The translations under genes and the position numbers were made by a program. A stretch of 64,000 nucleotides of DNA from NCBI RefSeq assembly GCF_015140455.1, contig NZ_AP024094.1, forward strand, positions 2,728,001-2,792,000. Direction: 5' to 3'. This document shows positions 39,225 through 49,749 of the stretch, piece by piece (the stretch's first letter is position 1; every line of letters begins with the position of its first letter). Below the pieces are notes generated by a model. That model did no database searches and was not told the DNA's origin. It saw only the letters and a list, made by a program, of their open reading frames with translations. The stretch is from Jeongeupia sp. HS-3 (lineage in GTDB: Bacteria > Pseudomonadota > Gammaproteobacteria > Burkholderiales > Chitinibacteraceae).

Positions 39225-40988
39225 ATGATCAACGCAGCATTTGCCTTTCTGCAGAAGATCGGCAAGGCGCTGATGTTACCGGTAGCAGTGCTGCCGATAG
39301 CCGGCCTCTTGCTAGGTATTGGCAGTTCCAACTTTTCGTTCATCCCCGACATCGTCAACCAGATCATGGCGCAGGGTGGCGGGGCGATTTTCGGCAACCT
39401 GCCGATCATCTTCGCCGTCGGCGTCGCGCTTGGCCTGAGTGACAACGATGGCGTTGCCGCCATTGCTGCAGTCGTCGGCTTTGTGGTGATGATAGCCACC
39501 CTGGGTGTCATGGCCGTGTACTTTGGCCTGACTCCGGCAATGGTCATGGGCATGAAATCGATGGAAACCGGCGTGTTCGGCGGCATCATCATCGGTGCCG
39601 TGGCGGGTGGGCTGTTCAACCGTTATTACCGGATTGAACTGCCGTCGTATCTGGGCTTCTTTGCCGGCAAGCGATTCGTGCCGATTGTTACCGGTATCGC
39701 CGCCATTTTCGTCGGTTTGATCCTGTCCTTCATCTGGCCACCGATCCAGCACGTCATCGATATCTTCTCGCACTGGGCTGCCGCGGGTGATCCGCGTTCG
39801 GCGGCAACCGTTTACGGCGTGGTCGAGCGGATGCTGGTGCCCTTCGGTCTGCACCATATCTGGAACGTACCGTTCTTCTTCGAAATCGGTTCGTATACCG
39901 ACGCGGCGGGCAAGGTTGTCCACGGCGACATCAACCGCTTCTTCGCCGGTGATCCGACCGCAGGCATCTTGTCGGGCGCGTTCTTCTTCAAGATGTTCGG
40001 TCTGCCGGGTGGGGCGATTGCAATCTGGCATTGCGCCAAGCCGGAAAACAAGGTCAAGGTCGGCGGCATGATGGTCGCCGCCGCGCTGACCTCGTTCCTG
40101 ACCGGCATCACCGAGCCGATCGAGTTCTCCTTTCTGTTCGTGGCACCGCAGCTGTATGTGATCCACGCCTTGCTGGTGGGGACGGCGCAATTCATCGCCA
40201 ACACCCTGCACATGCACATGGGCTTCACGTTCTCGCAGGGCGGTATCGATTTCCTGCTGTTCAATGCCTTCGGCAAGTACGCGCAGGGCTGGTGGTGGAC
40301 GCTGATCATCGGCCCGATCTACTTCTTCATCTACTACGCGGTGTTCCGCTTCGTCATCACCAAATTCAACCTCAAGACCCCGGGTCGCGAGGATGAGGAT
40401 GTGGCGGCGTCGGGTGTGGTCGAAGGCGATCGTGCGGGCATGTCGCAGCAACTGGTGCTGGCCTTTGGCGGCCGCAAGAACATCCAGTCGCTCGATGCGT
40501 GCATTACCCGTCTGCGCATCTCGGTGGCCGATCCGGCCCGTGTCGATCAGGCCAAGCTCAAGGCCCTGGGCGCGGCTGGCGTGATGCAGGTCGGCAACAA
40601 CATGCAGGCGATCTTCGGGACCCGTTCGGAAAACCTGAAGACCGATATGCAGCTGTATCTGAAGACTGCCGGCAGCGAAGCCGACGGCCCGGCGACTGCG
40701 CCGCTGGCTGCTGCTGCTGCACCGGCTGCCGCAGTCGCCGCTGCCCCGGTGAGCGATGCCGCGCGGCAAAAGGCTGCCACCCTGCTCAAGCTGCTTGGCG
40801 GCAAGGGCAATTTGCGTGAAGCCGAGGCCATCGCGGTAACGCGGATACGGGTGACGCTGAACGATCTGGCGTTGTTGCAGCAGGTTGAGCTGGAAAAAGC
40901 CGGCATTGCGGTGATGCCGGTGAGCGACAAGGTCTTGCACGTGATTCTTGGCAATGACGCCGAGCAGATCGCCTCCTTGCTGAAATAA
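39225..40988 (+). CDS. nagE: N-acetylglucosamine-specific PTS transporter, EIICB with extra EIIB-like domain
   Basis: A 587 aa membrane permease that imports and phosphorylates GlcNAc. EIIC (about residues 1-390) has ten hydrophobic segments and the [17 protein letters not shown] motif. A cytosolic EIIB (about 405-481) has the phosphorylated Cys in [13 protein letters not shown]. After a 38 aa Ala/Pro linker lies a second EIIB-like domain (about 520-587) where the Cys is replaced (AIAVTRIRV). No EIIA domain is attached; NagF supplies it. GGAG precedes the start. Confidence 0.93.
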   Translation: MINAAFAFLQKIGKALMLPVAVLPIAGLLLGIGSSNFSFIPDIVNQIMAQGGGAIFGNLPIIFAVGVALGLSDNDGVAAIAAVVGFVVMIATLGVMAVYFGLTPAMVMGMKSMETGVFGGIIIGAVAGGLFNRYYRIELPSYLGFFAGKRFVPIVTGIAAIFVGLILSFIWPPIQHVIDIFSHWAAAGDPRSAATVYGVVERMLVPFGLHHIWNVPFFFEIGSYTDAAGKVVHGDINRFFAGDPTAGILSGAFFFKMFGLPGGAIAIWHCAKPENKVKVGGMMVAAALTSFLTGITEPIEFSFLFVAPQLYVIHALLVGTAQFIANTLHMHMGFTFSQGGIDFLLFNAFGKYAQGWWWTLIIGPIYFFIYYAVFRFVITKFNLKTPGREDEDVAASGVVEGDRAGMSQQLVLAFGGRKNIQSLDACITRLRISVADPARVDQAKLKALGAAGVMQVGNNMQAIFGTRSENLKTDMQLYLKTAGSEADGPATAPLAAAAAPAAAVAAAPVSDAARQKAATLLKLLGGKGNLREAEAIAVTRIRVTLNDLALLQQVELEKAGIAVMPVSDKVLHVILGNDAEQIASLLK

Positions 40989-41010
40989 GCGGCAATGACG
41001 GTTAACGGAG

Positions 41011-41042
41011 CGGCGTGCCATCGGCACGCCGTTTTGTTTTTT
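41011..41042 (+). terminator. Terminator after nagE
   Basis: Perfect 9 bp stem CGGCGTGCC/GGCACGCCG with an ATC loop, followed by TTTTGTTTTTT. Confidence 0.9.
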
Positions 41043-41146
41043 CCGCTGTGCATCGGATCGCTACGGCGCTGCCGTAGACTGCCTGCATGGCGTGGGGGCG
41101 GGATGCGTTCCGGCCGCGAAGTGTCGTGACGATTGAAGGAGCGGTA

Positions 41147-41920
41147 ATGAGTAAACCGATAGTGATTCAGGGGGCGATGCAGGTCGAAGTGGCCGTGCTG
41201 GTTTCCCGGCTCAGCGGTGCGGTGTGCGAAACCGCCGGTGGCTGGACCTTCTGGCGTGGCCTGCTTGGCGGTGTTCCGGTGGTGATCAGCCGTACCGGCA
41301 TGGGCATGAGCAATGCCGCAGCCGCCACGGCGATTGCCATCGAGCGTTATGCGCCGCTGGCGGTCATCAATCAGGGTACCGCCGGCGGCCACGATCCGCA
41401 GCTGTTGCCGCACGACTTGGTATTGGGGACTCGGGTGATCCATCTCGGCGCCTTCCAGAGCCCCTATCGCGCTCCCGGTGCCGGCAGCGATACGCTGGCA
41501 TGGCGGCCACTCGATTTGATGGATCAGAGTGAAACGGCCGATTTCACCTTGCCGGTACCGATGTCGTTTGCCGCCGATCCGGCGCTGCTGGCTGCTGCCC
41601 GGCGTGCCGCGTACCCGGCCGGCCAAGTGGTCGATGGCGTGATCGGCTCATCCGACGTCTGGAACAACGAGCTCGACCGGATCGCCCACTTCCACGCCCG
41701 CTACGGCACCCTGGTCGAGGAAATGGAGGCGGCATCGGTGGCGCAGGTATGCGGCCAGTATGGCGTGCCCTTTCTGTGCGTACGCGTGGTGTCGAACAAT
41801 ATCGTCATTGGCGCGCCGCACGATGTGGCGACGGCGAATGCGTGCCAGGCTTTTGTTGCCGGACTGCTGCCACTGTATTTGCCGCCAGCGCCGATCCCGG
41901 CGCTGCTGCGCCCGGCCTGA
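41147..41920 (+). CDS. MTA/SAH nucleosidase-like phosphorylase-fold protein
   Basis: A 257 aa protein of the nucleoside phosphorylase superfamily, near 5'-methylthioadenosine/S-adenosylhomocysteine nucleosidase. Features: VISRTGMGMSNAAAATAIAIE, the loop VINQGTAGGHDP, and a late acidic motif VEEMEAASVAQVCGQYGVPFL holding the catalytic Glu region. The VNTGAAG-type loop of true MTANs is modified, so the exact substrate is uncertain. AAGGAG precedes the ATG at 41147. Upstream is a terminator, so it begins a new unit. Confidence 0.8.
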   Translation: MSKPIVIQGAMQVEVAVLVSRLSGAVCETAGGWTFWRGLLGGVPVVISRTGMGMSNAAAATAIAIERYAPLAVINQGTAGGHDPQLLPHDLVLGTRVIHLGAFQSPYRAPGAGSDTLAWRPLDLMDQSETADFTLPVPMSFAADPALLAAARRAAYPAGQVVDGVIGSSDVWNNELDRIAHFHARYGTLVEEMEAASVAQVCGQYGVPFLCVRVVSNNIVIGAPHDVATANACQAFVAGLLPLYLPPAPIPALLRPA

Positions 41921-41941
41921 GTGTTTTGACGGAAACGTGCG

Positions 41942-42298
41942 ATGAAACAGATCACCCTTTATCACAACCCGCGCTGCAGCAAATCACGCGCAACGCTGAC
42001 CTTGCTGAACGAGCGCGGCTTCAATCCCGACATCGTCGACTATCTGGCGACCCCACCGGATGCGGCCACACTGAAACGGCTGCTGGATCTGCTGCAACTT
42101 GCGCCACGCGCACTGATGCGGCGCACCGAGGCCGAGTACACCGACCTGGGGCTGGATGATCCGGCGCTCGACGATGCAACGCTCATCGCCGCCATGGTGA
42201 AGCATCCGCGCTTGATCGAGCGACCGATCGTCGTTGTCGACGGTATTCGTGCTGCGATTGGTCGGCCACCCGAGGCGGTATTGCGACTACTCGGCTAA
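41942..42298 (+). CDS. ArsC-family reductase (glutaredoxin-linked type)
   Basis: A 118 aa ArsC-fold protein. The active Cys is in HNPRCSKSRATLTLL and the partner pocket in ERPIVVVDGIRAAIGRPPEAV. Family members include plasmid-type arsenate reductases and YfgD-like proteins; with no ars operon nearby, arsenate resistance is not assured. It lies 21 nt after the nucleosidase gene. Confidence 0.85.
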   Translation: MKQITLYHNPRCSKSRATLTLLNERGFNPDIVDYLATPPDAATLKRLLDLLQLAPRALMRRTEAEYTDLGLDDPALDDATLIAAMVKHPRLIERPIVVVDGIRAAIGRPPEAVLRLLG

Positions 42299-42349
42299 GT
42301 TGAAAATGACGCGGTGAGCGGATCACTCGATCAATCAAAGGAGCAGGCC

Positions 42350-43249
42350 ATGAAGTTGTGGAGCGAGTCTTTTTCTGACGGTAGCCCGATCTCGAGCGAA
42401 TTCGCTTTCGGCAAGATCGATGCCACGACTCACGTCGCGCAATCAGCCAACCGCAACCCGCAACTGGCATGGCGGGACGTGCCCTCGGGAACGCGATCGT
42501 TCGCGCTGATCGTGCATGACCCGGATGCACCCAGCCGTGGCGACGACGTCAATCAGGTAGGGCGGGAGATCGCCACCGATTTGCCGCGGGTCAGTTTTAT
42601 CCACTGGGTGCTGATCGATATCCCCGCCACGGTGCGCGAGATTGAGGCCGGCAGTCACGCCGATGGCGTTGCAGTGCATGGCAAGCCGGGGCCGGCCGCG
42701 GCGCAAGGCTGGCGTCACGGCATCAACGACTTCACCGGCTGGTTTGGCCAGGATCCGGCCATGGCCGGCCAGTACTTCGGTTACGACGGGCCTTGCCCGC
42801 CGTGGAACGATGCACTGGTGCACCGCTATGTGTTCACGCTGTACGCGCTGGATATCGAGCGGCTTGCGCTCGAGGGCACGTTTGGCGCCGCCGAGGTACA
42901 AAAGGCCATTACGGGCCATGTGCTGGCCGAAGCCAGGCTGACCGGTACCTACACGCTTAACCCGGCGCTGCGTGCGCTGGAAGGGCGCAGCAACGGTGAA
43001 TTTCATCAGGTATCGTGCGATGCGCTCGATTACCTCGAGATCGCGTGTATGGGCCGCTACAAGTTGCACCTCGAGCTGCTTGGCGGAGAAGCGGCCGTCG
43101 GCCTGGCACAGGATATCCGCGATCATGGCCACGCCGAATATCTGGTGCTGGGTACGCATGAAGGCGAGGTCGAGGTTCGCCTTGATCACATCCGCGCATT
43201 GACGCCGCTGACGCCGGGCGCGCGCTTCGGCCACGTAGCGCTGCGCTAG
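42350..43249 (+). CDS. YbhB/PEBP-like protein fused to a Rof-like Rho-inhibitor domain
   Basis: A 299 aa single frame with two domains. Residues 1-205 resemble YbhB/YbcL phosphatidylethanolamine-binding proteins (IVHDPDAPS, FIHWVLIDIP, GYDGPCPPWNDALVHRYVFTLYALD). Residues 215-299 (VSCDALDYLEIACMGRYKL, then AEYLVL and VEVRLDHIRAL) align by eye with E. coli Rof/YaeO, which binds Rho and blocks termination. I know no report of this fusion. AAAGGAG precedes the ATG at 42350. There is no signal peptide, so it is cytoplasmic, as Rho requires. Confidence 0.8.
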   Translation: MKLWSESFSDGSPISSEFAFGKIDATTHVAQSANRNPQLAWRDVPSGTRSFALIVHDPDAPSRGDDVNQVGREIATDLPRVSFIHWVLIDIPATVREIEAGSHADGVAVHGKPGPAAAQGWRHGINDFTGWFGQDPAMAGQYFGYDGPCPPWNDALVHRYVFTLYALDIERLALEGTFGAAEVQKAITGHVLAEARLTGTYTLNPALRALEGRSNGEFHQVSCDALDYLEIACMGRYKLHLELLGGEAAVGLAQDIRDHGHAEYLVLGTHEGEVEVRLDHIRALTPLTPGARFGHVALR

Positions 43250-43271
43250 CCGTCTTGCCTGTGTGGATGAG

Positions 43272-43302
43272 AAATACGGCATCGCTTTGCGATGCCGTAT
43301 TT
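43272..43302. terminator. Bidirectional terminator between PEBP-Rof gene and bcsA-like gene
   Basis: A 14 bp perfect stem AAATACGGCATCGC/GCGATGCCGTATTT with a TTT loop lies between two convergent genes. Confidence 0.8.
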
Positions 43303-43336
43303 CCTTGCCGGCCAATCTTTCCCGCGCCAGCCGGGA

Positions 43337-45580
43337 TCAGCGCCCCCAGACTTTACGGATCATGCCAGCCTGCCCGACCAAGCCGCCGCGGCCAGCAGGC
43401 GCCCGTGCGGTAGTGGCCAGCGTTTCAGCGTGGTCAGCGGCAAGCACATGGCCATAGATGGGCGCGACCGGGCTGTCGTAAATGGTTTCGACCCCTGTTC
43501 TGATCTGGATGCGTTCCAGCCCCTTGCGCGTGATGGTGGTTGCATCATGACTACCGGCGGTCAGCGGTGAAAACGTCAACAGCAGATCGTGACTCAACAG
43601 GCCGATTTTCTTACCCACGCTCTTGCCGGGCTGATCGCTGTACAGCACGGTGGTCCACTGCCGTTTGTGCGCATGAACCGGGTGCCGGCCGCTGAACAGG
43701 TCGGCCAGAATCTGCAATGGTGTGCGGTTTTTCTCGGTGAGCGATTGCACTTGCCACTGCAGGTCAGAGCCGTACAGGAACAGATCGAGCCGGTCCCGAT
43801 CGGCGCTGGTTTTCCAGTCGAACACGCAGCCGATCGCCTTGATGTAGCCGGTTTCGCCGGGTGAGGCTGATGGCGCGCGAATGGTGGCGGCGATGCCGGC
43901 GCGGATGGGCAAGGTCCCCGAGGGCAGATAAAGCTCGCCTTCGACCTCGGTGCCGTTACGTATACCATCGGGCAGTTGCGCATAGAGGCGGAAGCCGGAC
44001 GAAGAAATATCATCGACCGTGCCATAGGTGATGCTTCCGTCGGGAAAGCGCAATCGCGCCGGTAGCGGAATCGGGAAGCGGTATTCATTGCGGCGGCTGT
44101 GGCTGCTGGCACGGGTGAACAGCAGCATCATCAAGGCCAAAGCGCCATTGATCAGCGCCCAGATCGAGTTGGCGATCAGGCCATCGAGCGGCAGTTTGCC
44201 GAAATGGGCGTACATGGCAAGGCCGACCGGGATCGCCAGCACCGACAGCACCATGATCAGGAACTGCGGCATCATGAAGCGGCGGTAGCTGCTGCCGGTG
44301 GCGGCTTTGCTGGTGACGTTGAATTTGAGTTTGCCGCGGAATGCCGCCAGCGTCGCCCAGGCAAAGGCCCAGAAACGGGCGAAATTGTACTGCTCGATCA
44401 TCAGCGTGCGGCCGTAGCCGCGGCTGATTTCCTCGTACACCCAGAAGGTCAGCACGATGTAGGGAATAAAGCGGATCAAAAAGCCTTCGCTGAAGCTCGA
44501 GATCGGCGACAAGCCCGTGGTCAGCACCACGATGGGGGCAATGTAGAAAAAGCCTTTCTGCCAGCCGTCGAAATAGGTGCTCATCGACGCCAGATAATTG
44601 AGCTGTTGTGCCAAGGTCAGCCCGCGCGCGAACACCACCCCCTCGCGCCGCCAGACCTGCATCGCCCCTTGCCCCCAGCGGATGCGTTGCTTGAGGAAGG
44701 GCACCACCGTGGCCGGCGCAATGCCGAAGGCCAGCGAATGCGGATGGTAGACCGAGTGAAAACCGGCTTTATGCAACTTGAGCGAGGTATGCAGATCCTC
44801 GGTGACCGTGCCGGTGGCGAAGCCGCCGATGGCGTCGAGCGAGCTGCGGCGCAGCACTGCACAGCTACCGCAGAAAAATGCCGCGTTCCAGTAATCCTTG
44901 CCGCGCTGGATGACCCGGAAGAACAGCGATTGTTCGGTCCAGATCGTGGTCTTTTTATCCTGACGATGCTGGTAGGAGTCGAGATTGAAGAAGTCCTGCG
45001 GCGTCTGCACAAAGGCGACTTCCGGGTCGTTGAAATAACCCAGCGTCTCGACCAGAAAGCGGCGTGCCGGCGCGTGGTCGGCGTCGAAAACGGCGATAAA
45101 GTCGGCACGGCTTTGCGCAAGGCCCGCATTGAGGTTGCCGGCCTTGGCGTGCCCGTTGTCGCCACGCGCGTGGTAGCCGCAGCCGAGTGTTCGGGCGAGC
45201 TCGGCCATTTCCGGCCGGTTGCCGTCGTCAAGCAGCCAGACCTGATGCGGGTAGTCCATTTCGATTGCCGCGAGCAGCGTGCGCCGGACCAGATCCACCG
45301 GCTCGTTCAGCGACGGGATCAGCACATCGACGCTCAATCCTGCCGGCGCGGGTGGCATGTCGCGGTCGGCCAGACGCCAGGTCATGAACAGGTGCAGCAG
45401 CGCAGTGAAGAAGCCGTACAGCTCGGCCACATAGAGCAGCACCGAGAAAATCGGTGCCTGGGGATTGAATACGCTGGGTCGCCAGACGAAGTAAATGACG
45501 GCAACGATGAGGAAGGCGATGATGACGAAGCCTTGCGACGGGCGCAGCTTCTCGTACCGGGTGCCGGTTGAGGTGCTCAT
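43337..45580 (-). CDS. BcsA-like cellulose/polysaccharide synthase with PilZ domain
   Basis: A 747 aa family 2 glycosyltransferase. It has several membrane segments, catalytic motifs VDVLIPSLNEP, FDADHAP, TVTEDLH and KQRIRWGQGAM (QxxRW), and a C-terminal PilZ c-di-GMP site (RRNEYR followed by DISSSGFRL). This is the BcsA plan, with synthesis switched on by c-di-GMP. No bcsB, bcsC or bcsZ is nearby, so the polymer and export route are unknown. I chose the ATG at 45580, after AGGAGAG. Confidence 0.85.
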   Translation of the reverse strand: MSTSTGTRYEKLRPSQGFVIIAFLIVAVIYFVWRPSVFNPQAPIFSVLLYVAELYGFFTALLHLFMTWRLADRDMPPAPAGLSVDVLIPSLNEPVDLVRRTLLAAIEMDYPHQVWLLDDGNRPEMAELARTLGCGYHARGDNGHAKAGNLNAGLAQSRADFIAVFDADHAPARRFLVETLGYFNDPEVAFVQTPQDFFNLDSYQHRQDKKTTIWTEQSLFFRVIQRGKDYWNAAFFCGSCAVLRRSSLDAIGGFATGTVTEDLHTSLKLHKAGFHSVYHPHSLAFGIAPATVVPFLKQRIRWGQGAMQVWRREGVVFARGLTLAQQLNYLASMSTYFDGWQKGFFYIAPIVVLTTGLSPISSFSEGFLIRFIPYIVLTFWVYEEISRGYGRTLMIEQYNFARFWAFAWATLAAFRGKLKFNVTSKAATGSSYRRFMMPQFLIMVLSVLAIPVGLAMYAHFGKLPLDGLIANSIWALINGALALMMLLFTRASSHSRRNEYRFPIPLPARLRFPDGSITYGTVDDISSSGFRLYAQLPDGIRNGTEVEGELYLPSGTLPIRAGIAATIRAPSASPGETGYIKAIGCVFDWKTSADRDRLDLFLYGSDLQWQVQSLTEKNRTPLQILADLFSGRHPVHAHKRQWTTVLYSDQPGKSVGKKIGLLSHDLLLTFSPLTAGSHDATTITRKGLERIQIRTGVETIYDSPVAPIYGHVLAADHAETLATTARAPAGRGGLVGQAGMIRKVWGR

Positions 45581-45864
45581 GATGCGGCTCTCCTGCATGA
45601 CCCGTGCCGCTTGCCTATCATTGCGACGACCGCGGCGGGTCGTTATGTCGGGCGGTGCTGCCAGGGCATCGTCGGGACGGGCTCTTCTTACCTGCAAGGT
45701 TCACGCTAGCATCGGCGCGCGCTGTTTGTGCAGCAAATGACAGGCGGCAAGCGCAGGGCGGCATCCGGTCGGGATTCGCCGGCAGGCGCTACCCGCGGGT
45801 TGCGGGTGCAGCGGAGACGATCCCGCTCTACACTCATGGCCAATCTCACCCGTGGAGTTGTCCC

Positions 45865-46602
45865 GTGATTACCCAGAGCCACCTTGTTGATCTGCCTACC
45901 GCAACTGGTCTGATGCGCACTTATGTGCACCGCCCGGCCGGTAATGGCGCCTGGCCGGCCGTGCTGCTTTATTCGGAGATTTTTCAGCAAACCGGGCCGA
46001 TCGAACGCGCGGCGCGGCTGATTGCCGGCCACGGTTACGCGGTGCTGGTACCCGAGGTATTTCACGAGCTCAATCCGGCCGGCACCGTGCTCGTCTACGA
46101 TGATGACGGTCGCGACAAGGGCAATGCCGACAAGGCGGCCAAGCCGGTGGAAAGTTACGACAGCGACAATGCCGCGATGATCGCCTGGCTCAAGACCCAG
46201 CCGTGGTACGACGGCCACGTCGGCGCGATGGGCTTCTGCATCGGCGGGCATCTGGCCTTCCGTGCCGCCTTGCAGCCCGAGATCGCTGCGACCGCGTGTT
46301 TCTACGCGACCGACCTGCACTCGAATGCGATTCCGAATTCGCCAGGCCAGCACAGCATGGAACGGCTGGCCGATCTTCGCGGCGAACTACTGATGGTCTG
46401 GGGCAAGCAGGATCCGCATATCCCGGCGGCCGGGCGCGCGCAGGTGTACCGGCAGCTGAGCGATGCCGGGCTGAACTTCAGCTGGCACGAATTCAACGGC
46501 CAGCATGCCTTCATGCGCGACGAGGGCGAGCGCTACGACGCCCAGCTGGCGCAGACCGGCTACCGGCTGGCGCTGGACTTGTTCGGCCGCACTTTGCGCT
46601 GA
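45865..46602 (+). CDS. Dienelactone hydrolase family protein
   Basis: A 245 aa alpha/beta hydrolase. The nucleophile elbow is MGFCIGGHLAF (Cys), with the early Glu in LLYSEIFQQTGP, an Asp in WGKQDPHIPAAGR and His in NGQHAFMRDEG. That is the Cys-His-Asp/Glu set of dienelactone hydrolases, which open lactone rings in chlorocatechol pathways, though many homologues act on other esters. The start is GTG at 45865, preceded by GGAG at 45854. It is divergent from the BcsA-like gene. Confidence 0.85.
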   Translation: MITQSHLVDLPTATGLMRTYVHRPAGNGAWPAVLLYSEIFQQTGPIERAARLIAGHGYAVLVPEVFHELNPAGTVLVYDDDGRDKGNADKAAKPVESYDSDNAAMIAWLKTQPWYDGHVGAMGFCIGGHLAFRAALQPEIAATACFYATDLHSNAIPNSPGQHSMERLADLRGELLMVWGKQDPHIPAAGRAQVYRQLSDAGLNFSWHEFNGQHAFMRDEGERYDAQLAQTGYRLALDLFGRTLR

Positions 46603-46684
46603 TGGCCGGGCTGGCGTCGCGGCCGGTTTTCATCTGGCCCATCGCGTGAAGTCATTACAGAATCGGGTCGGGCACATGGGCTAA

Positions 46685-47737
<1,053 letters not shown>

Positions 47738-47762
47738 CCGGCGGAAAGCCCAAGAGAACCCC

Positions 47763-49154
47763 ATGGCCAACGAAAACCGCAAGCTCCGCCAGGCCGCAGG
47801 CAAGGCGATCCGCGATCAGGTACCCCGCTCGGCGCATGCGTTTTGGCCGCAGCACCGCCACCGCGATCCGGTGGCGCTGATCAAGGCATCCAGCGCCGGG
47901 CGGGTGCCGGCGCTGGTGCCGCTACGTTACGGCCGGATGCAGGCATCGCCGTTTGCGTTTTTTCGTGGCACCTCGCTGCTGCAGGCTTTCGATCTGGCCG
48001 GCAGCGCCGATACCGGGCTGGCGACGCAGATCTGCGGCGATTGCCACCTGATGAACTTCGGCGTCTACGCCACGCCCGAGCGCAACCTCGTTTTCGACAT
48101 CAACGATTTCGACGAGACGCATCCGGGGCCATGGGAGTGGGACATCAAGCGGCTGGCGACCAGCGTGGTGCTGGCGGCGCGCGAGCGCGGTTTTGGCGAC
48201 GCCAAGGCGCGCGAACTGGCGCAGAGCATGGTGCAGACCTACCGGATCCGCATGGCCGGGTATGCGCGCATGAGCGAGCTGGAACTGTGGTGCGAGAAAA
48301 TCGGCATGGAGGCATTGAAAGACGCCGTCGACGATCCGGCCATCGTCGCCAAGCTCGACCAGAGCGCCGCCAAGGCGCGCAAGCGCACGCACGACCGGCT
48401 GCTGCCGAAGATCACCACCGAGGTCGACGGCACGCTGAAGCTGGTCGACAACCCACCGGTGATCTTCCACCTCAACAACGAGCATTCACTGCTGCCCGAC
48501 GACGACGTGATGCGCCAGGCGGCCGACATGCTCGACATCATGCAGCCGAGTTACGCCCAGTACCTCGGCACCTTGCAGGATGACCGCCGCCAGCTCTTGT
48601 CGCGCTACCGGATGGTCGATATCGCTTTCAAGGTGGTCGGCGTCGGCAGCGTCGGCACCCGCTGTCTGGTGATCCTGCTGATGGACGAGCACGATCAGCC
48701 GCTGTTCCTGCAACTGAAGGAAGCGCGCGAATCGGTGCTTGCCAGTGTGCTGCCGCAACCGGTGTACCCGCATCAGGGCGAGCGCGTGGTCTCCGGACAG
48801 CGGCTGATGCAGGCAAGCAGCGATTTTTTCCTTGGCTGGATGATGGGCCCGAGCGGGCGGCACTTTTACGTGCGGCAGTTGCGCGACATGAAATTGTCGG
48901 CAAGGCTGGAAACCTATGATGCCGACATGCTGCGTGCTTATGTGTCTTCGTGCGGCTGGACGCTGGCGCGCGCGCACGCCAAGGCGAGCGGGCTGTCGGC
49001 CGAGATTGCCGGTTATCTGGGCAGCAGCGCGGCGTTTGACGAGGCCATTGCCGATTACGCGATGCGCTATGCCGATCAGACCGAGGCGGATTATGCGCTG
49101 TTCAAGGCGGCGATCGCCGAGGGGCGATTGCCGGTGGAGTTGCCGGAGGATTGA
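47763..49154 (+). CDS. DUF2252 family protein (kinase-like fold)
   Basis: A 463 aa member of DUF2252. Visible family marks: [47 protein letters not shown] (resembling a kinase catalytic and metal-binding loop), PWEWDIKRLATSVVLAAR and a late HAKASG motif. Function is unproven; the fold resembles APH/HipA-type kinases. It follows adenine deaminase by 25 nt and probably shares its transcript. Confidence 0.85.
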   Translation: MANENRKLRQAAGKAIRDQVPRSAHAFWPQHRHRDPVALIKASSAGRVPALVPLRYGRMQASPFAFFRGTSLLQAFDLAGSADTGLATQICGDCHLMNFGVYATPERNLVFDINDFDETHPGPWEWDIKRLATSVVLAARERGFGDAKARELAQSMVQTYRIRMAGYARMSELELWCEKIGMEALKDAVDDPAIVAKLDQSAAKARKRTHDRLLPKITTEVDGTLKLVDNPPVIFHLNNEHSLLPDDDVMRQAADMLDIMQPSYAQYLGTLQDDRRQLLSRYRMVDIAFKVVGVGSVGTRCLVILLMDEHDQPLFLQLKEARESVLASVLPQPVYPHQGERVVSGQRLMQASSDFFLGWMMGPSGRHFYVRQLRDMKLSARLETYDADMLRAYVSSCGWTLARAHAKASGLSAEIAGYLGSSAAFDEAIADYAMRYADQTEADYALFKAAIAEGRLPVELPED

Positions 49155-49532
49155 AGTAACGCCGCTTTCGGCAGGGGTTTAAGCGCCTTCGGCGCGGTGT
49201 TAAAGGCCTTGATGCCGGTTCCGCCCGGCGGACGGGATACTTTCTTTTGCTTCGCCAAAAGAAAGTATCCAAAGAAAAGGCGACCCCGCATCCGCGCCCG
49301 CTTTGCGGGTGCCCTGTGCTGCTCAGTTGCCACGGCGGGAATCGCAAACTCGCTGCGCTCAAACAGCGATCCCCGACGGTCCCGTGTCGACTTGCGCTGC
49401 TCGGCGCTTCTGAGGGGATCGGGGTGGTATGCAACCGGCAGTGAACCAACAGACGGCAAACCAGTTGCGGCAAAAAATGCGCTGCTTTTCACCCCGTTCG
49501 CCAGCGCCGAGGAGTGGAGCGAGACGAGCCGG
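49155..49532. repeat. Repetitive intergenic DNA with long hairpin
   Basis: This stretch has no gene with normal codon use. Frames on both strands read like the often-annotated artefact proteins found in proteobacterial repeats (RRGSLFERSEF, GYFLLAKQKKVSRPPG). It contains a perfect 15 bp inverted repeat at 49235-49270 (GGATACTTTCTTTTG/CAAAAGAAAGTATCC, CTTCGC loop). It is probably a dispersed element, next to an IS3 fragment. Confidence 0.6.
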
Positions 49533-49661
49533 ATTCATGGCTTGGCTCGCGCGGATATATTCGACTACATCCGATTTTACAATCATCGCCGCCGCCATTC
49601 GACGCTGGATTACCTGGCACCGGTCGAGTTTGAACGGCAGCATTCAGCGCTTAGCGCTTAA
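49533..49661 (+). pseudogene. IS3-family transposase remnant (OrfB C-terminus)
   Basis: The frame reads ARADIFDYIRFYNHRRRHSTL, ending PVEFE, which is the C-terminal end of IS3/IS150-type OrfB with its last catalytic Glu region. Only about 40 codons survive; no OrfA, upstream catalytic Asp or intact terminal repeat is present. It marks an old insertion and deletion next to the repeat DNA. Confidence 0.75.
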
Positions 49662-49704
49662 TCCTCTGTCCTTCTGCATGGGGACAGACCACACAGCAGA
49701 CCCA

Positions 49705-49730
49705 AACAACAACGCCGCCAACCGGCGGCG
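49705..49730 (-). terminator. Terminator of the dadA-ridA-gltI unit
   Basis: On the minus strand a stem CGCCGCC/GGCGGCG with a GGTT loop is followed by TTGTTGTTT, 20 nt beyond the gltI stop. Confidence 0.7.
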
Positions 49731-49749
49731 CTGCTGTGCTTCAAGCCGA

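Noticed and set aside
49197-49661. 154 aa hypothetical protein
   Set aside because: The frame joins repeat DNA to an IS3 OrfB remnant; there is no continuous protein family.
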